From assembly GCA_027604185.1 (NCBI GenBank), contig JADGKB010000045.1:41742-105741 (forward strand): a stretch of DNA of 64,000 nucleotides, read 5' to 3'. This DNA is from Boothiomyces macroporosus. Taxonomy: Eukaryota > Chytridiomycota > Chytridiomycetes > Rhizophydiales > Terramycetaceae. Shown one piece after another: positions 23,402-35,481 of this stretch (position 1 is the first letter of the stretch; each line of letters begins with the position of its first letter). The position numbers and the translations under genes are program-made. The notes under the pieces were generated by a model. The model searched no databases, was not told the origin of the DNA, and saw only the letters and a program-made list of their open reading frames with translations.

Positions 23402-26068
23402 ATGTCAACAGGAATCGAAAAACAGGCACTACAAGGATTTCAGCCTCTATCACATCACCAGAATGCATGCTTAGTCAAAAGAGACCACAAAGTTGTGCTC
23501 TCGAGAGACGATATCAAAAATGGTTGGACAACAGGGTACAATCAGAATGAAGGAAGATCCGGAAACGTTCCTTTGCAAATATTTGAACCTCCAGCGATAG
23601 CATTCAATATTGGAACTAGTAATATTTCAGTAGGAACATTAATCGATAATACTCTTTCATTCATTCCGATTAACAGAGTGAATATAAATGAAAATTGTGT
23701 CGGATTTACCGAAAACGAAATTTACTTGGGTAGGAATCTTGAGTATAAAGTAAAAGGACTGAATTTGTTTGCTGATATTGATGTCGAAGTTGATGATTAT
23801 TACTTGACCAAAATGAATATCACCAAAGAGAATGGATTGAATGTATTTGAAAAAGATGGATTTAAAAGGTCATGCCATTCCGTATTTACTTCTCTGGTTA
23901 CATTTCTAAAGACCGAGGCGGATGTGTACCTCAAACAACGATCTACAAGGGCGGTATTTATCATTTCAAGCACATTTAATTACCATCAAAAACTATTTTA
24001 TTATCAAGCTGCTAGAAGTTCAGGATTCGGGGAAATCAAATTTATTTCTAAATCAAATGCAATTGCATTATCATTACCGCTACCTCAATCTAGCTCAAAT
24101 ATTATGGTTCTATCTGTTGGAGCACAAAATACCGAACTTTCAATGTACAATTACAAATCCAATTATAAACCAATTGTATGTGAAACTATCGAAAAGTTTG
24201 GGGGATACTATATTACTGGTTTAGTTTTTAATTTTGTAAAGAAAATGCTACAATTGAAGGGGGTTCAATGGCCCGAAAGTCAAAATATCCATTTACTTGA
24301 ACAGTGTGAACATGCCAAAATAGAATTATCAAGTTCAACCACTGCCACGATTGTCTTTAAAGGAGAAACAATAAGTATCACAAGAAAAATATTCGAGTCA
24401 CTTTTATCTCCTTTCTTTAGGTAAACGATACTTATATAGGAAACTTGGGGAATTTGTTGATACTTGTTTCTTGAAATCGAGATTGGACGCCGAGCAATTA
24501 AGCTGCGTTTATATTGGAGGAAATACCTGCCGCCTACCTGGAATCTCGCATATGTTGACTGAAAAGTTCAACCAAACTCCAGTTAGGATGGTAGAATCTG
24601 ATAGTTATTTGAAAGGAGCTGCGCAATTCATGGCGTCATTGCCTGGAGATGAACTGATTGAGTTTGGAGGTTTCAAAAGAGCATACGGAGTAAAGGCATT
24701 TGATTATATGTTTTCTCCAGTTCTACCTATAAATTCTATGAATAGAAAAAACCAATGTTCATTCAATTCGAAATCTGATGTTTACTGTAAATTATCAATC
24801 TACGAGGGGAAAAATCTCGATTGCTCAAAGAATTTATTTGTTGGAAATATCGTCATTGATTCAATCCCTATGTTGCGCTATTCTACGTTAAAGGTGGTTA
24901 TGGAAGTATCTACTTCAGAGTAAATGACTTTAATGATAGTATCCTCAAAGTTTACGTTCTTGATAATCTAAAAACCATACATGTAGAAGAATTTAACCAG
25001 CTGGAGAAAATTGTAAGTTTGCCACCAGATAGTAATTTGCCGGCAAATTGTTATCCGATTCCAGTAGATTCGGGGGATTTAAGAGCTGGATTAGGGGTTT
25101 CAAATGCTTTTCAACCCTCAAATGACAAGCAAGATAGCTTGCTCCAAGCAATACAAATTCTTAAAGCTGAACTGGAAAACGGGGTTCGAACTTCAATCCT
25201 GAATTCAAACATGACCAGAAAAATATACAAACAGAACGAATTCTTTTACTTGTTCAAACAAATTCAAAGTACAGAATTTCCAACCTCAATGTATGATCCA
25301 AAGGTGTCTCCTGTTCAATACCTCGTTCAACATTTAATATCACAGAACTTTTACCAGATACTGGATTCTGCCGTTCAAGTAAAGAATGGAAAACTATTCA
25401 AACCAGCACTTTGGGTTAGCACTGAAAGAGAAATCCACCAAATCCTCCTCAATCTAGACTCGATGGATGTAGCATCAGATATGAAAGAGTGTAGAAAAAT
25501 TATTGTTAATTATTGCATATTGTTGCAAAGAGCGTTGGGTGTGCTGGAAAGTGTTTACGCACCAACTGGAAGCGATACCAAAGAGGTTTTGGCGATTGAA
25601 TTGATTGAAAATTTGGATCAAATTAGCAACTATGCTGGAGAATTTGAATCGCTGCCTTTTAAACTTGGAACAAAATTCGAAAATCAAATCAACAAAATCA
25701 ACAATGTCATTTCAAGGTTAAAAAAATCATCTCCAGAAGCAAATCTAGTAGGGAATGTTACAGATCTGCCAGAACTACGATCTTATCAGAAATTGGTCAA
25801 TTTACACCAAGATTTGACCCAGTATATTCAACAAAACCACAATACTACTTTAGAAGTTGTTATTATCGTTCATGAGGGAATGATCCGCCCTGAGCACAAC
25901 AAACCGCTATATCTCTATGAAGACTTTCTTTTAAAGTTCCAACTTAAGCTGGATTCAGTGGACACCGTTGGAAACGCAGAGCTCCGTGCAATTAGAAAAT
26001 CAATTATTGATTATTGCCAATTCCATTTGGATGAGATTGACGCTTTGAAGTCTTTGTTTCTCGAATAA
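23402..26068 (+). CDS. Divergent Hsp70-like protein with C-terminal BAG-type domains
   Basis: Residues about 60-430 are an Hsp70 ATPase fold: AFNIGTSNISVGTLID (phosphate 1, degenerate), FIISSTFNYHQKLFYYQAA with SKSNAIALSL (in place of NEPTAAAL), FGGYYITGLV, and CVYIGGNTCRLPGI (adenosine motif). One 19-nt intron at 24421-24439 joins the second exon. A beta-sandwich-like part follows (KLSIYEGKNLDC, ILKVYVLDN). The C-terminal third has two segments resembling BAG domains: ILLNLDSMDVASDMKECRK and QLKLDSVDTVGNAELRAIRK. BAG domains are nucleotide-exchange factors for Hsp70, so chaperone and exchange factor appear fused. The frame shifts near 24897-24912 (see findings); the rest is continuous from about 24912 to 26068. 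Confidence 0.68.
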
Positions 26069-26347
26069 AGAACTACCATGTGATCATTTAACTTGATCAG
26101 TAATTCCGTAATATCTGCAGGGAATACAATAACTACTATGCCCCCTGACGGCTCTAAAGTAGTCTTGTTATTCCTCATCCTGCCTGTTGCAATCATCTCA
26201 GTTCTAACTACATTGAGTTGCTTTGCTTTCTTAAAAAGGAATCTCCGTATATTTCAAAGCCACACGCCGCTCATTGCATGGGATCCACACTCGTCCGCAA
26301 TTTTTTCCCAACAACCTATATCATTCATATTCTACTAGTGTAAAGAA

Positions 26348-29300
26348 ATGAACGGATATATCTCTGAACCAGCATTAGAAATCTATGTCAATAATACAAA
26401 AATCGTTGAACCAACCCCTGACCCCAACGAATCACTTATCAGCATCCTTCGTCGCAATGGATTCACTGGCACCAAGTTGGGATGCAGTGAAGGAGGGTGT
26501 GGTTCATGTACCGTCAATGTGTCTAGCTACAATTATCAAACAAAGAAGATAGAGTACATCCTACTAATTATAGAAACTTGTCAGTAAATGCTTGCTTGGC
26601 TCCAGCTTGCTCTATGCATAAGAAGCATGTTGTTACAGTTGAAGGACTTGGAAACACTAAAAATATGCACCCTGCTCAAGAAATTCTTGCAAATGCTCAT
26701 GGATCTCAGTGTGGTTTCTGTACACCTGGAATAGTAATGTCCCTATACACCGAGCTGAGAAACAATCCTCGCCCAACCAAACATGACATTGAAGACGCTT
26801 TTGATGGTAATTTGTGTCGATGTACCGGTTATAGACCTATTTTGGATGGTGCCAAAAAGTTCTCTGTTTGCGGAAATGATTGTAACACCTGTGAGGAAAA
26901 AGATACTTGCGAGGTAAACGAATATGTAACTTAGCATGTCGATATTGAAGATTTTGGAAAGAAAAATGCTGGAGGATTTGGAGTAAAGTACCCAGATGAA
27001 CTGTTGACTTTTCACAGCAATGCTTCTGGGCCAAAATCCTTTATTTTCGAAAACAAAAGGCACAAGTGGGTTCATCCATCCACAAAATCAGAGTTGGTTG
27101 CATTGAAGGTATAATTAAGCTAACCAAGAACACTTTTCCCGATGCTAAAATTATTAATGGGAATACTGAAGTTGGTATTGAAGTTCGATTTAAAAACCAA
27201 TATTACCCAATTTATATCAGTACTGCTGATGTTGCCGAATTGAAAACCATGTCTGTATTAGATAATGGAGTTGAATGGGGTTCTCTAACCACCATTGCAA
27301 ACTTGCAAAAACAATTAAAGGAATTGATAAAGAAGCTCCCAGCTCATCAAACTAGAGGCTTTGAAGCATTGTACGATAACATAAAGTACTTTGCAGGTCG
27401 TCAAGTACGAAATGTTTCTGCTTTAGCAGGAAATATTTGTACTGCAAGTCCAATTTCTGATCTTAACCCTGTCTTGGTGGCACTCGTAAGTACAGTGATT
27501 AATTCAGGGTGCAATTTTGACTGTCGAATCTCAAAATGGTGGTCAAAGAAAGCTTCCAATTCGAGAATTCTTTTTGGGCTATCGCAAAATAGCGCTACAA
27601 AAGACCGAGGTCCTTGTTTCTGTATTTGTTCCATTTACTACTGAATTACAATTCGCAAGTGCTTTTAAACAAGGTAAGATGAATGTTAATAATTAGCAAA
27701 ACGAAGAGATGATGATATTGCAATTGTGAATGGAGGTTTCCTTGTTTCATTAAAAGAACAGGACGGATCATACATTGTTGAAGATTCCTGCTTTGCTTAC
27801 GGAGGAATGGGACCATTCGCCTTGCAAGCCAAAAAAACTAGCGCTTACCTCAAAGGGAAAGTATGGTCAGAAGGTGAGGTGAAAACTGCCTGCAAGTTAC
27901 TTTTAGAAGATATGCCTTTGAGCGGTACGTCTCCTGGTGGACAGATCGAATATAGAAAAACGCTATCTCAAAGTTTCTTGTACAAGTTCTACCTTAGAGT
28001 TGCCGATCAACTGCCTTCACTCTCAATTGCTGAAAATGTAAAATCTGCGTTGCAAGAAATCCACAGAGACATTTCTTCTGGATCTCAAGTTTATCAAGAG
28101 TCTAAAGAAGCTGGTGCGGTTGGAAAGGCTGTAGTCCATTTATCTGCCACTAAACAAGTTACAGGGGAAGCAATTTACGTTGATGATATCCCAAAGTTCC
28201 ATAACGAATTATACGCAATTGTAGTTGGAAGTGCAATCGCCCACGGAAGAATACTTTCAGTAGATCCAAGTGAAGCTCTTAAACTGCCTGGCGTTTATTA
28301 CATATCTCACCAAGACGTTCCAAAATCAGACCACCATGGCGATCCGAACATGATTGGCTCCGTTTTCCATGACGAAGAGCTGTTTGCAACTGACACCGTT
28401 CACTGCATTGGCCAAATGATCGGTTTGGTGTTGGCAAATACCGAGGCAGAGGCTAGAGCAGCGGCTAAATTGGTGAAAGTGGAGTATGAAAAGTTCCCAG
28501 CAATTATCACTACTGAAGAAGCCATTGAAAAAAAGTCATTCTTTCCCATTGAAAGGCAAATTATTACTGGAGAATTCAAAGGTGAAGAAACTGATAGACC
28601 ACTTGCAAGTGCCACACATCATGTTGAAGGAGTAGCACGTATGTCTGCTCAAGAGCACTTTTATTTGGAAACCCAAGCTTCTCTTGTTGTTCCAGGAAGG
28701 GAAGACGATGAAATGGAGGTATACGCGGGAACTCAAAACCCAACTGAAACACAGCACTTGGTTGCTCATGTTCTTGGAATTCCGTCCAACAGAGTTGTCT
28801 GTAGAGTAAAACGATTAGGAGGTGGATTCGGCGGCAAAGAGAGCAAGTCTGTATTTTTAAGCTGTGGTTTGGCTATTGCGGCCAGAAAGCTGGGTAGACC
28901 AGTGAGATGCATGCTTTCTAGAGAGGAAGATATGGCGATTTCCGGAACTCGCCATGCTTTCATGGGAGATTATAAAGTCGGATTTACAGATGAAGGGAAA
29001 TTAGTTTCTTTGGAACTTGATTTATACGCGAATGCCGGTTATTCGTACGATCTCTCAATTGCAGTTCTGGAAAGGGCAATGACCCATTGTGACAATTCTT
29101 ACAGAATCCCGAATATGAAACTTCATGGAAGATTATGCAAGACCAACACGCCAACCAACACTGCGTTCAGAGGATTTGGAGGTCCTCAAGGAATGATGAT
29201 TGCCGAACAATACATCTGCCACGTTGCTGAATACCTCGGTAAAACTGTAGAAGAAGTCAGAGTAGGCATTTTGCTAATTATAGTTTATTAATTTCTACAA

Positions 29301-30470
29301 GGAGAATGAATTCACCCACTTTAGAATGCCTCTTGAAAATGTGTTTTTGGAAAGAGCTTGGAAAGAGTTGGAGGCCTCATCAGAGTTCCACAAAAGGAAG
29401 CAAAGCGTCGAAGAATTCAACCGAAAGAACAAGTTTAGAAAACGCGGAATTACAATAATGCCTACAAAATTCGGATTGGCTTTCACAGCCAGATTTTTAA
29501 ATCAGGCGGGTGCTCTTGTACACGTTTATATTGATGGATCGGTCAGAATCACCCATGGAGGTGTTGAGATAGGCCAGGGCTTACATACTAAAATGGTTCA
29601 AATCGCTGCACACGAATTAGGTGTTCCAATAGAAAAGGTATTCTTGTCGGAAACGAGAACTGATTTGGTGCCAAATACTAGTGCAACAGCTGCGTCTGTC
29701 TCTTCTGATATCAATGGAATGGCTGTAAAGAATGCTTGCGAGCAGATATTGAACAGATTAAAGCCAATTCAAGAACAACATCCCGAGTTTACATGGGAGC
29801 AGGTTGTAAAGGCTGCATATATGGATCGCATTAATCTCTCGGCAAATGGGTTTTACAAGACACCTGATTTATCTTATGACTGGGCAAGCAATACTGGAAG
29901 AATGTTTAGCTACTTTACATATGGAGCCTGCTGCGCAGAAGTCGAGCTTGATACTTTGACGGGAGATCATATTGTCCAAAGAGCGGACGTTATCATGGAT
30001 ATTGGGAGACCGATTAACCCGGCTATTGATGTTGGCCAAATCGAAGGGGCTTTTGTGCAAGGTATGGGTTGGAGTACCATTGAAGAACCACTTTATTCTC
30101 CAACTACCGGTTTCCTATTAACGAGGGGTCCTGGTTTATACAAAATTCCCGGGTTTAAAGATATTCCTGTAGTTTTTAATGTAACTGTGATGGATGGTGT
30201 TCGCAACACCAGAGCAATTCATTCTTCTAAAGCTGTCGGTGAACCACCATTGTTTTTGGGGGCTGCAGTAATGTTTGCACTTCGTGAAGCTATCAAAGCA
30301 GCAAGGTAATCAATATTAATTTTAGAGCTGAACAAGGAATTGGTGGATACTTTAGACTTGATTCCCCAGCAACTAGTGAGAGATTACGTCTCAGCTGTGT
30401 AGATGAGTTTGTTTCAGCATCGAAAACCGACCTTCTTCCAGGAGAAAAACCTTGGGGAGTCCCACTGTAA
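26348..30470 (+). CDS. XDH: Xanthine dehydrogenase, 1324 aa
   Basis: Molybdenum-flavin enzyme oxidising hypoxanthine and xanthine to urate. Eight exons (3975 nt) join after removing introns 26554-26573, 26914-26934, 27109-27128, 27486-27507, 27674-27696, 29262-29283 and 30306-30325. Two 2Fe-2S domains: [10 protein letters not shown], then [13 protein letters not shown] with [14 protein letters not shown] domain: [34 protein letters not shown]. Molybdopterin domain: [48 protein letters not shown], and [12 protein letters not shown] with the catalytic Glu. FAD and NAD regions look like the dehydrogenase rather than aldehyde oxidase. Length matches the family (about 1330). The stop overlaps a TAATAAA signal and is 23 nt from the convergent CEP76 stop. 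Confidence 0.95.
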
Positions 30471-30493
30471 TAAAATACAAGTTTTACTAAATT

Positions 30494-32421
30494 TCAAGCA
30501 TATATTAATGAGCGCGACCCAATCATAACCCAGCAAGCCAAAACCCCTTCGCAGTACGGGAATATTGAAACTTTGATTGCCAATCTCACCATATCACCTC
30601 TAGTGAGCACAACATCGCGACACTGTTTAATTTTCATTAGTCCACTAATTATTCGTTGAGAGTGGACATGGTTGAAGCAATGCGGGAACCCTTTAAAAGT
30701 ATGTCCTTCAGGAATATATTGCTTGATGCCCATTTGAAAATCGTCACCAAATATAGTTGTATTCAAATTGGATAATTTTGCGTTTTCCAAATTCCAAACG
30801 CACTGTCCTTGTAATAGTTCTAATTTTTCATCAAACACAGTTCCGAGATGGTGATCTTGTCTAAAATACTCTATAGCTTGTCTAATTTCAAAATGTATTT
30901 CCTCTTCCAGGTCCTCGACATTTAGTGTCGTTGGTAATAGTTTTATGTTTACGGTAGATGAAGGTAGTTTATGATCTAGTAGTTTCCACTGAGAACTATT
31001 CTTGAAATTAAAACTGGTTTGATCCGCAGAGTCCCTAACCTGAATATTTGCGTGAAAGCTTGTATTGTTAAAGCAACAACCAACCGATTTAAAGTGATGG
31101 ACATCCTTTTGATTGTATCGAAGTCCAGTCAGAGATTCCCAGAAAGTTACATTGCCTAACGTAAAACACCAATTACCATGAATATCTATCGTTGTGACCC
31201 ACATGTGGGAGCTGTTATTCTTATCAGTCCCTAAAGTAACATATGCATCTAAATAGAACCCTAGCAGTAAGCTGCACAAGAGTATACAATGCTCTTGTAC
31301 ATCCCCCTTTTTCGTTACCAATGTAGTATGAACATCGTTCCATATCTCCAAATCTCTACAATCAGTAAAAGGTACTTTAAATCCCCAATATTTCTTTCTA
31401 TTTGATAATCGATCAATGAAGCAAACCGTGCAGCATGACTTGGTGTCTGTATCAGTTTACTTTGAGTTGGGTGAATGAAATTAGTCACAGGAGCCCGTTT
31501 ACCCATTTCATTATTTGCAAATATCTTTACTAATCTTGTAGAATGAGATGATCGTATTTGTAAATAGTCATTCCACCACTGTTTAGCAAACATCAAATAT
31601 CTACTAAATTGCCCTGATACCAATTTATCTTGTCTTGAGAAATGATATTCTACATGTTCTTTTTGTAACAAATTTGCTTTGGGATTCAGCTCTATGGTAA
31701 TATCCAGGACTCCGGTAATCAATTCTGGATTTAAAGGATCATGAAGCTCAACAAGGGAGGATTGTCTCCCACAATAAAATATTGCTCGCAGTGAAATATT
31801 TGCCACTCCAATTACTTTGATCTTTTCTGTCAAATCCTTTTGCACCAATACCAAATGTATTTGTGGATTCTGCTCAATCAATATTTGGAAATCGCTTTGC
31901 TGAGTTAATGCAAAGTACCATAATATTAAACTTGAAGGATTCATTAAAGACAGGTTCAATATCACTCATCACTAGCTTGCTTGTGTATCTATTAGATTCA
32001 TAGCTGAAATGCGCTTGAAGTGTTTTCGTAGGATCCTACAGTTACTCTCGAGTACCTGGTTGATATTATCCAATCCAACAATCGCTCTTCCATTTTTTAG
32101 TGAAATTTGAAGGTATTTTTTCAAACTATCGTATTCCAGTGGAGCAGACTTTATGATATTCGAAATTTCAGCTTGAGGTTCGTGTATCACATGCTCTTGT
32201 TTGATTCTATTTTAGTTTTCACGTACGAATCCATCATTTGGGTTGATAGTTTGTCTATCAGGCCAGATGCGTTCAACATAGATCTGAGAGTTTCTTCATC
32301 CTTCAAGTTGTACTCCTGTCCTAAAGTCACTTTTCCGATTATTTTGGAAAGATCTGATTAGGATAGTTGTACCTTCAGTACTGAGCTTTGAATCTATTAC
32401 ATTTTTCAAATCCAGTTGCAT
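30494..32421 (-). CDS. CEP76: CEP76-like centriolar protein, 609 aa
   Basis: In animals CEP76 limits centriole reduplication; the family tracks with organisms that have centrioles and cilia. Six exons join in frame (1830 nt; human 659 aa) after removing introns 32354-32372, 32207-32226, 32036-32055, 31900-31918 and 31356-31375. The N-terminal helical part keeps LSTEDLSKII and SMLNASGLIDKL. The C2 domain is YLQISLKNGRAIVG, YTSKLVMSDIEPVFNESF. The family block KQWWNDYLQIRSSHSTRLVKI is followed by the degenerate transglutaminase-like core (GDVQEHCILLCSLLLGFYLD, FWESLTGLRY) and the C-terminal PEGHTFKGFPHCF, RGDMVRLAIKVSIFPYCEG. The start at 32421 opens with MQLDLKNVIDSKLS. It implies a zoosporic life stage. 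Confidence 0.92.
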
Positions 32422-32941
32422 CGCGTGTTTGTTTGGAAAACGAAAATATTTGATTATCTAAAATCGCCTTGATCAATCCTACTCTGTACAATTTAGATAT
32501 TACGCCTTCATTCAAATGTGAACGATCTGTTAAATTCTGCTTGTTTAGCCAAATTTGAAAAATGAGCTTATTATGAATGCTCTTGCTTATGGCCGCATTC
32601 TCTCTTTTGATTTTGCAGGTGCTGCTGCTGAAGGCGCAATACCTACTCAGAAAGATATTCGAACATTCTTTACTCGATTAATGATCTACTTTCTATGTCG
32701 AATGTTTGATGAGTATCATTGAGTGCACTAAATACAGATTTGTCATAAAGAACTAACAAACTCCACTGCCATCAAGGATACTCCAACCAAATACTCCTTT
32801 TAATTGAATCCACGAGTTGAAATCTAATTTATCAGGTCTATTGGCTGGCTATTCATTTACTGATAATAACCTATTTTGATTTCCTGCCTCAAGTACAAGG
32901 TATTAGTAAATAGAGAGCTGAATAATTTTGCTTGAAAATTA
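32422..32941. promoter_or_regulatory. Divergent intergenic region CEP76/COG3
   Basis: A 520-nt spacer. A 49-aa plus-strand ORF at 32573-32722 (starting MNALAYGRILSFDF) is open but resembles nothing I know and is too short to support. The remainder is AT-rich promoter-like sequence; no RNA gene seen. Confidence 0.4.
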
Positions 32942-35439
32942 ATGTCGTTGCATCTTCAAAAGTTCAACGAATGGGAGAATTCAAACCAACTGACAGACAC
33001 TGAAAAAGAAAGTATTTCCATTATACAATCACTGTGTACTCAGCAGATAGCAATCCAAAAATTACCTGAAAATGTCGAAACAAGCAAAGATAACGAAAGC
33101 AATGAAAAGTCAGAACAAGATATTTTGATTGAAACCACACAGCAATTCTTGAGTTGGTTTTCTTCCATTGAGGAACAGATGGAACAGGGGCAGGAAGATA
33201 TATTCAAGTATGGATGAACTAACAAGGGATTATCTGGACACAGTTGAAGATAACAAGCAGGATCTATTGGCTGTGATAAAGCGGATAGACCACTCTCTAA
33301 ATTTACTGGACTCTCTTCAAAATAATTATGAATTTGTACGGAATAAAACTGAAGGACTACAAAATGCATGTGAGACTTTGCTGGATGAACAGGTAATCCT
33401 TTGATAACAAGGCTCATTTAGTAACTGTTACCGAAACGATCACTCAAAAGCTTTCTTACTTTTCAGAATTCGATCATATTTCTCATATATTGAACACCCC
33501 AGGAGAAACGTTGGTAAAAGAGCCTGGATTCATTACTATGCTTCAAAAGCTTGATTCTTGCTTGGAATTTGTTTCTTCTAATGTACGATTTTATTGACAC
33601 AGCCTTCATATAAAGATTCCGGACTATTCAAGATGAGATATCGCCAATGGTAATATTTGCTAATGCAGTATGACAAAAAGTTTAACGCTAATCAAAATGT
33701 ATTTTGTGGATGCTCTCCGTAAATTAGTTGGAGAGATAAAAGATACGTTGAGCCAAAGAGTATTTGCTATTAATTATAGTCTACAAACGAGCCACTGCCG
33801 CCAAACTTGCAGTTGTCTCTATTCTATTCAAAGTTTGTCACATTTGCCTCAAAAACAAAACATCTGGTGATAGAAATAGAAAAAAGATGTGCTGGTCATC
33901 CGGAATACTACTACTTGCTTAAAGACTGCTTGAACGCCTTTACAAATGTCAGAAAATCCCTCCTGTCTCCGTATATATCTGATACAATCAAGCAGATGCA
34001 GGATCCAAATCTAATGACTTTTGTAATACAGTACTGATATAGGCCACCAATGGATGTGCATACTTGCTGAGAGTTTGTGGCGACGAATATCAACTATTTA
34101 GAGAAATATTCACACTTGGTGAGGATTCTATCAGGTAACAATTGCTAACAATAGATCATATATCGACTCTATATCACAGTTGCTGTCTCAGCAGTTGAGA
34201 CCTTTAATTTTGAAAGAAGTGAGAATTGACATTCTATCAGATTTGTGCAATTCACTGCTACTATATCTAGAACCAAATACTTACGAAGACGGTAAAAAGA
34301 ATAATGAATCAGTTCGCTATGTAGTTGAAGCAATTCTGGAAGGTGCACAAAGCAGGCTCTCATTTAGGGCTCAAGAATTCATATTGTCTGAAATCAGACA
34401 GTTCAAGCCTAGAGAACAGGAAATACTGTTACTTGCTCGTGGCCCTGGATGTATTAATTGATTAATTATAGTACCAAAGCCTGCTGCAGTGAATCCTATC
34501 ACAAGTGTGTCTGAGCTATTACCTATTACAGCAGAAAACACACCAATCTCACCATCACTTTCGTCGGCTTTTGAATCTGAACCTCCAGTTATTCAAGAAG
34601 TCGACAAGTCTTTTGGTGGTGGTGAATGGTACCCTACTTTGCAAAGAACAATGAATCTGTTGGCAAAGCTACATGGGGCAATCCCAGAAGCTAGTTTTGA
34701 CGATCTTGCACAAGATGCAGTTGAATCTTGCAGACTGACTATCATTGAAGCTTCAGACATGTTGGCAAACAAGGAATCACCAGCTGATGCTCATTTGTTT
34801 ATAATCAAGAATATGCTGCAATTGCGGGAGCATGTATCCTATTATGATGCCAAATTTACCAGATTCAAGAGTGCATTCAAGTTTGTGGATGTATTGGATG
34901 CAATTAAGGATGTATTTGCACAACCACTTAGATTTCAAAGCTATGGAAACTTGGCTTTACCATTCATCAAAACCCAAAATGATGATGTGAGACAAGTAAG
35001 ATCCAACTAACCAAGTTACTCGATTCAGATTTGAGAAAAGCTTGTGAAAACTTTATCTTGGGAATAAGCCAAATCGTTTGTCAACCGCTGATTGTATTTT
35101 TGGGGCAATGCCAGCCATACAAAAAGCCTGATTCTTTGGCAAACCAACCATTTGCAAGTCCAGATGCAGTACAATCTGTTCACGACTCTTTCGTAAAATC
35201 CCTACAGGCAAATCTACTACCCCAAATACTTCTCCTCAAGAACTATTTAGGAGACAAAAATACCCAGTTGACATTAATTCGGATAGCAAAAGTAACCAAT
35301 ACTAATTTAGAATTCCATTGTCGGGAGTTTTATTGACTTTATTGCTGTAGTAAAGCAGTTGCATTTGATTATTCCAGTCAAGAATGAAGTGGAAATATCC
35401 GATATAATCGATCAGATATTGGAATTTGGAATGCATTGA
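32942..35439 (+). CDS. COG3: Conserved oligomeric Golgi complex subunit 3, 766 aa
   Basis: Tethering-complex subunit for retrograde intra-Golgi transport (Sec34 in yeast). Eleven exons join exactly (2301 nt; human 828 aa) after removing ten introns of 19-21 nt: 33208-33226, 33393-33411, 33583-33602, 33650-33668, 33760-33779, 34023-34042, 34135-34154, 34451-34471, 34996-35015 and 35292-35310. Diagnostic COG3 segments: TTQQFLSWFSSIEEQMEQGQ, KTEGLQNACETLLDEQ, QKLSYFSEFDHI, GCAYLLRVCGDEYQLFREIF, and a C-terminal IPVKNEVEISDIIDQI. The density of introns, one exon being only 47 nt, makes this a good test case for the splicing pattern. It is 42 nt upstream of the next gene on the same strand. Confidence 0.95.
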
Positions 35440-35481
35440 TTTGATGCAAATAATATATTTTCAAAAGTCAATTTTTTCATA

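Noticed and set aside
26093..26338. 81-aa plus-strand ORF with a hydrophobic stretch between the Hsp70-BAG and XDH genes
   Set aside because: No family, overlapped by another ORF on the opposite strand, and it fills a promoter-sized gap; not enough support for a gene.
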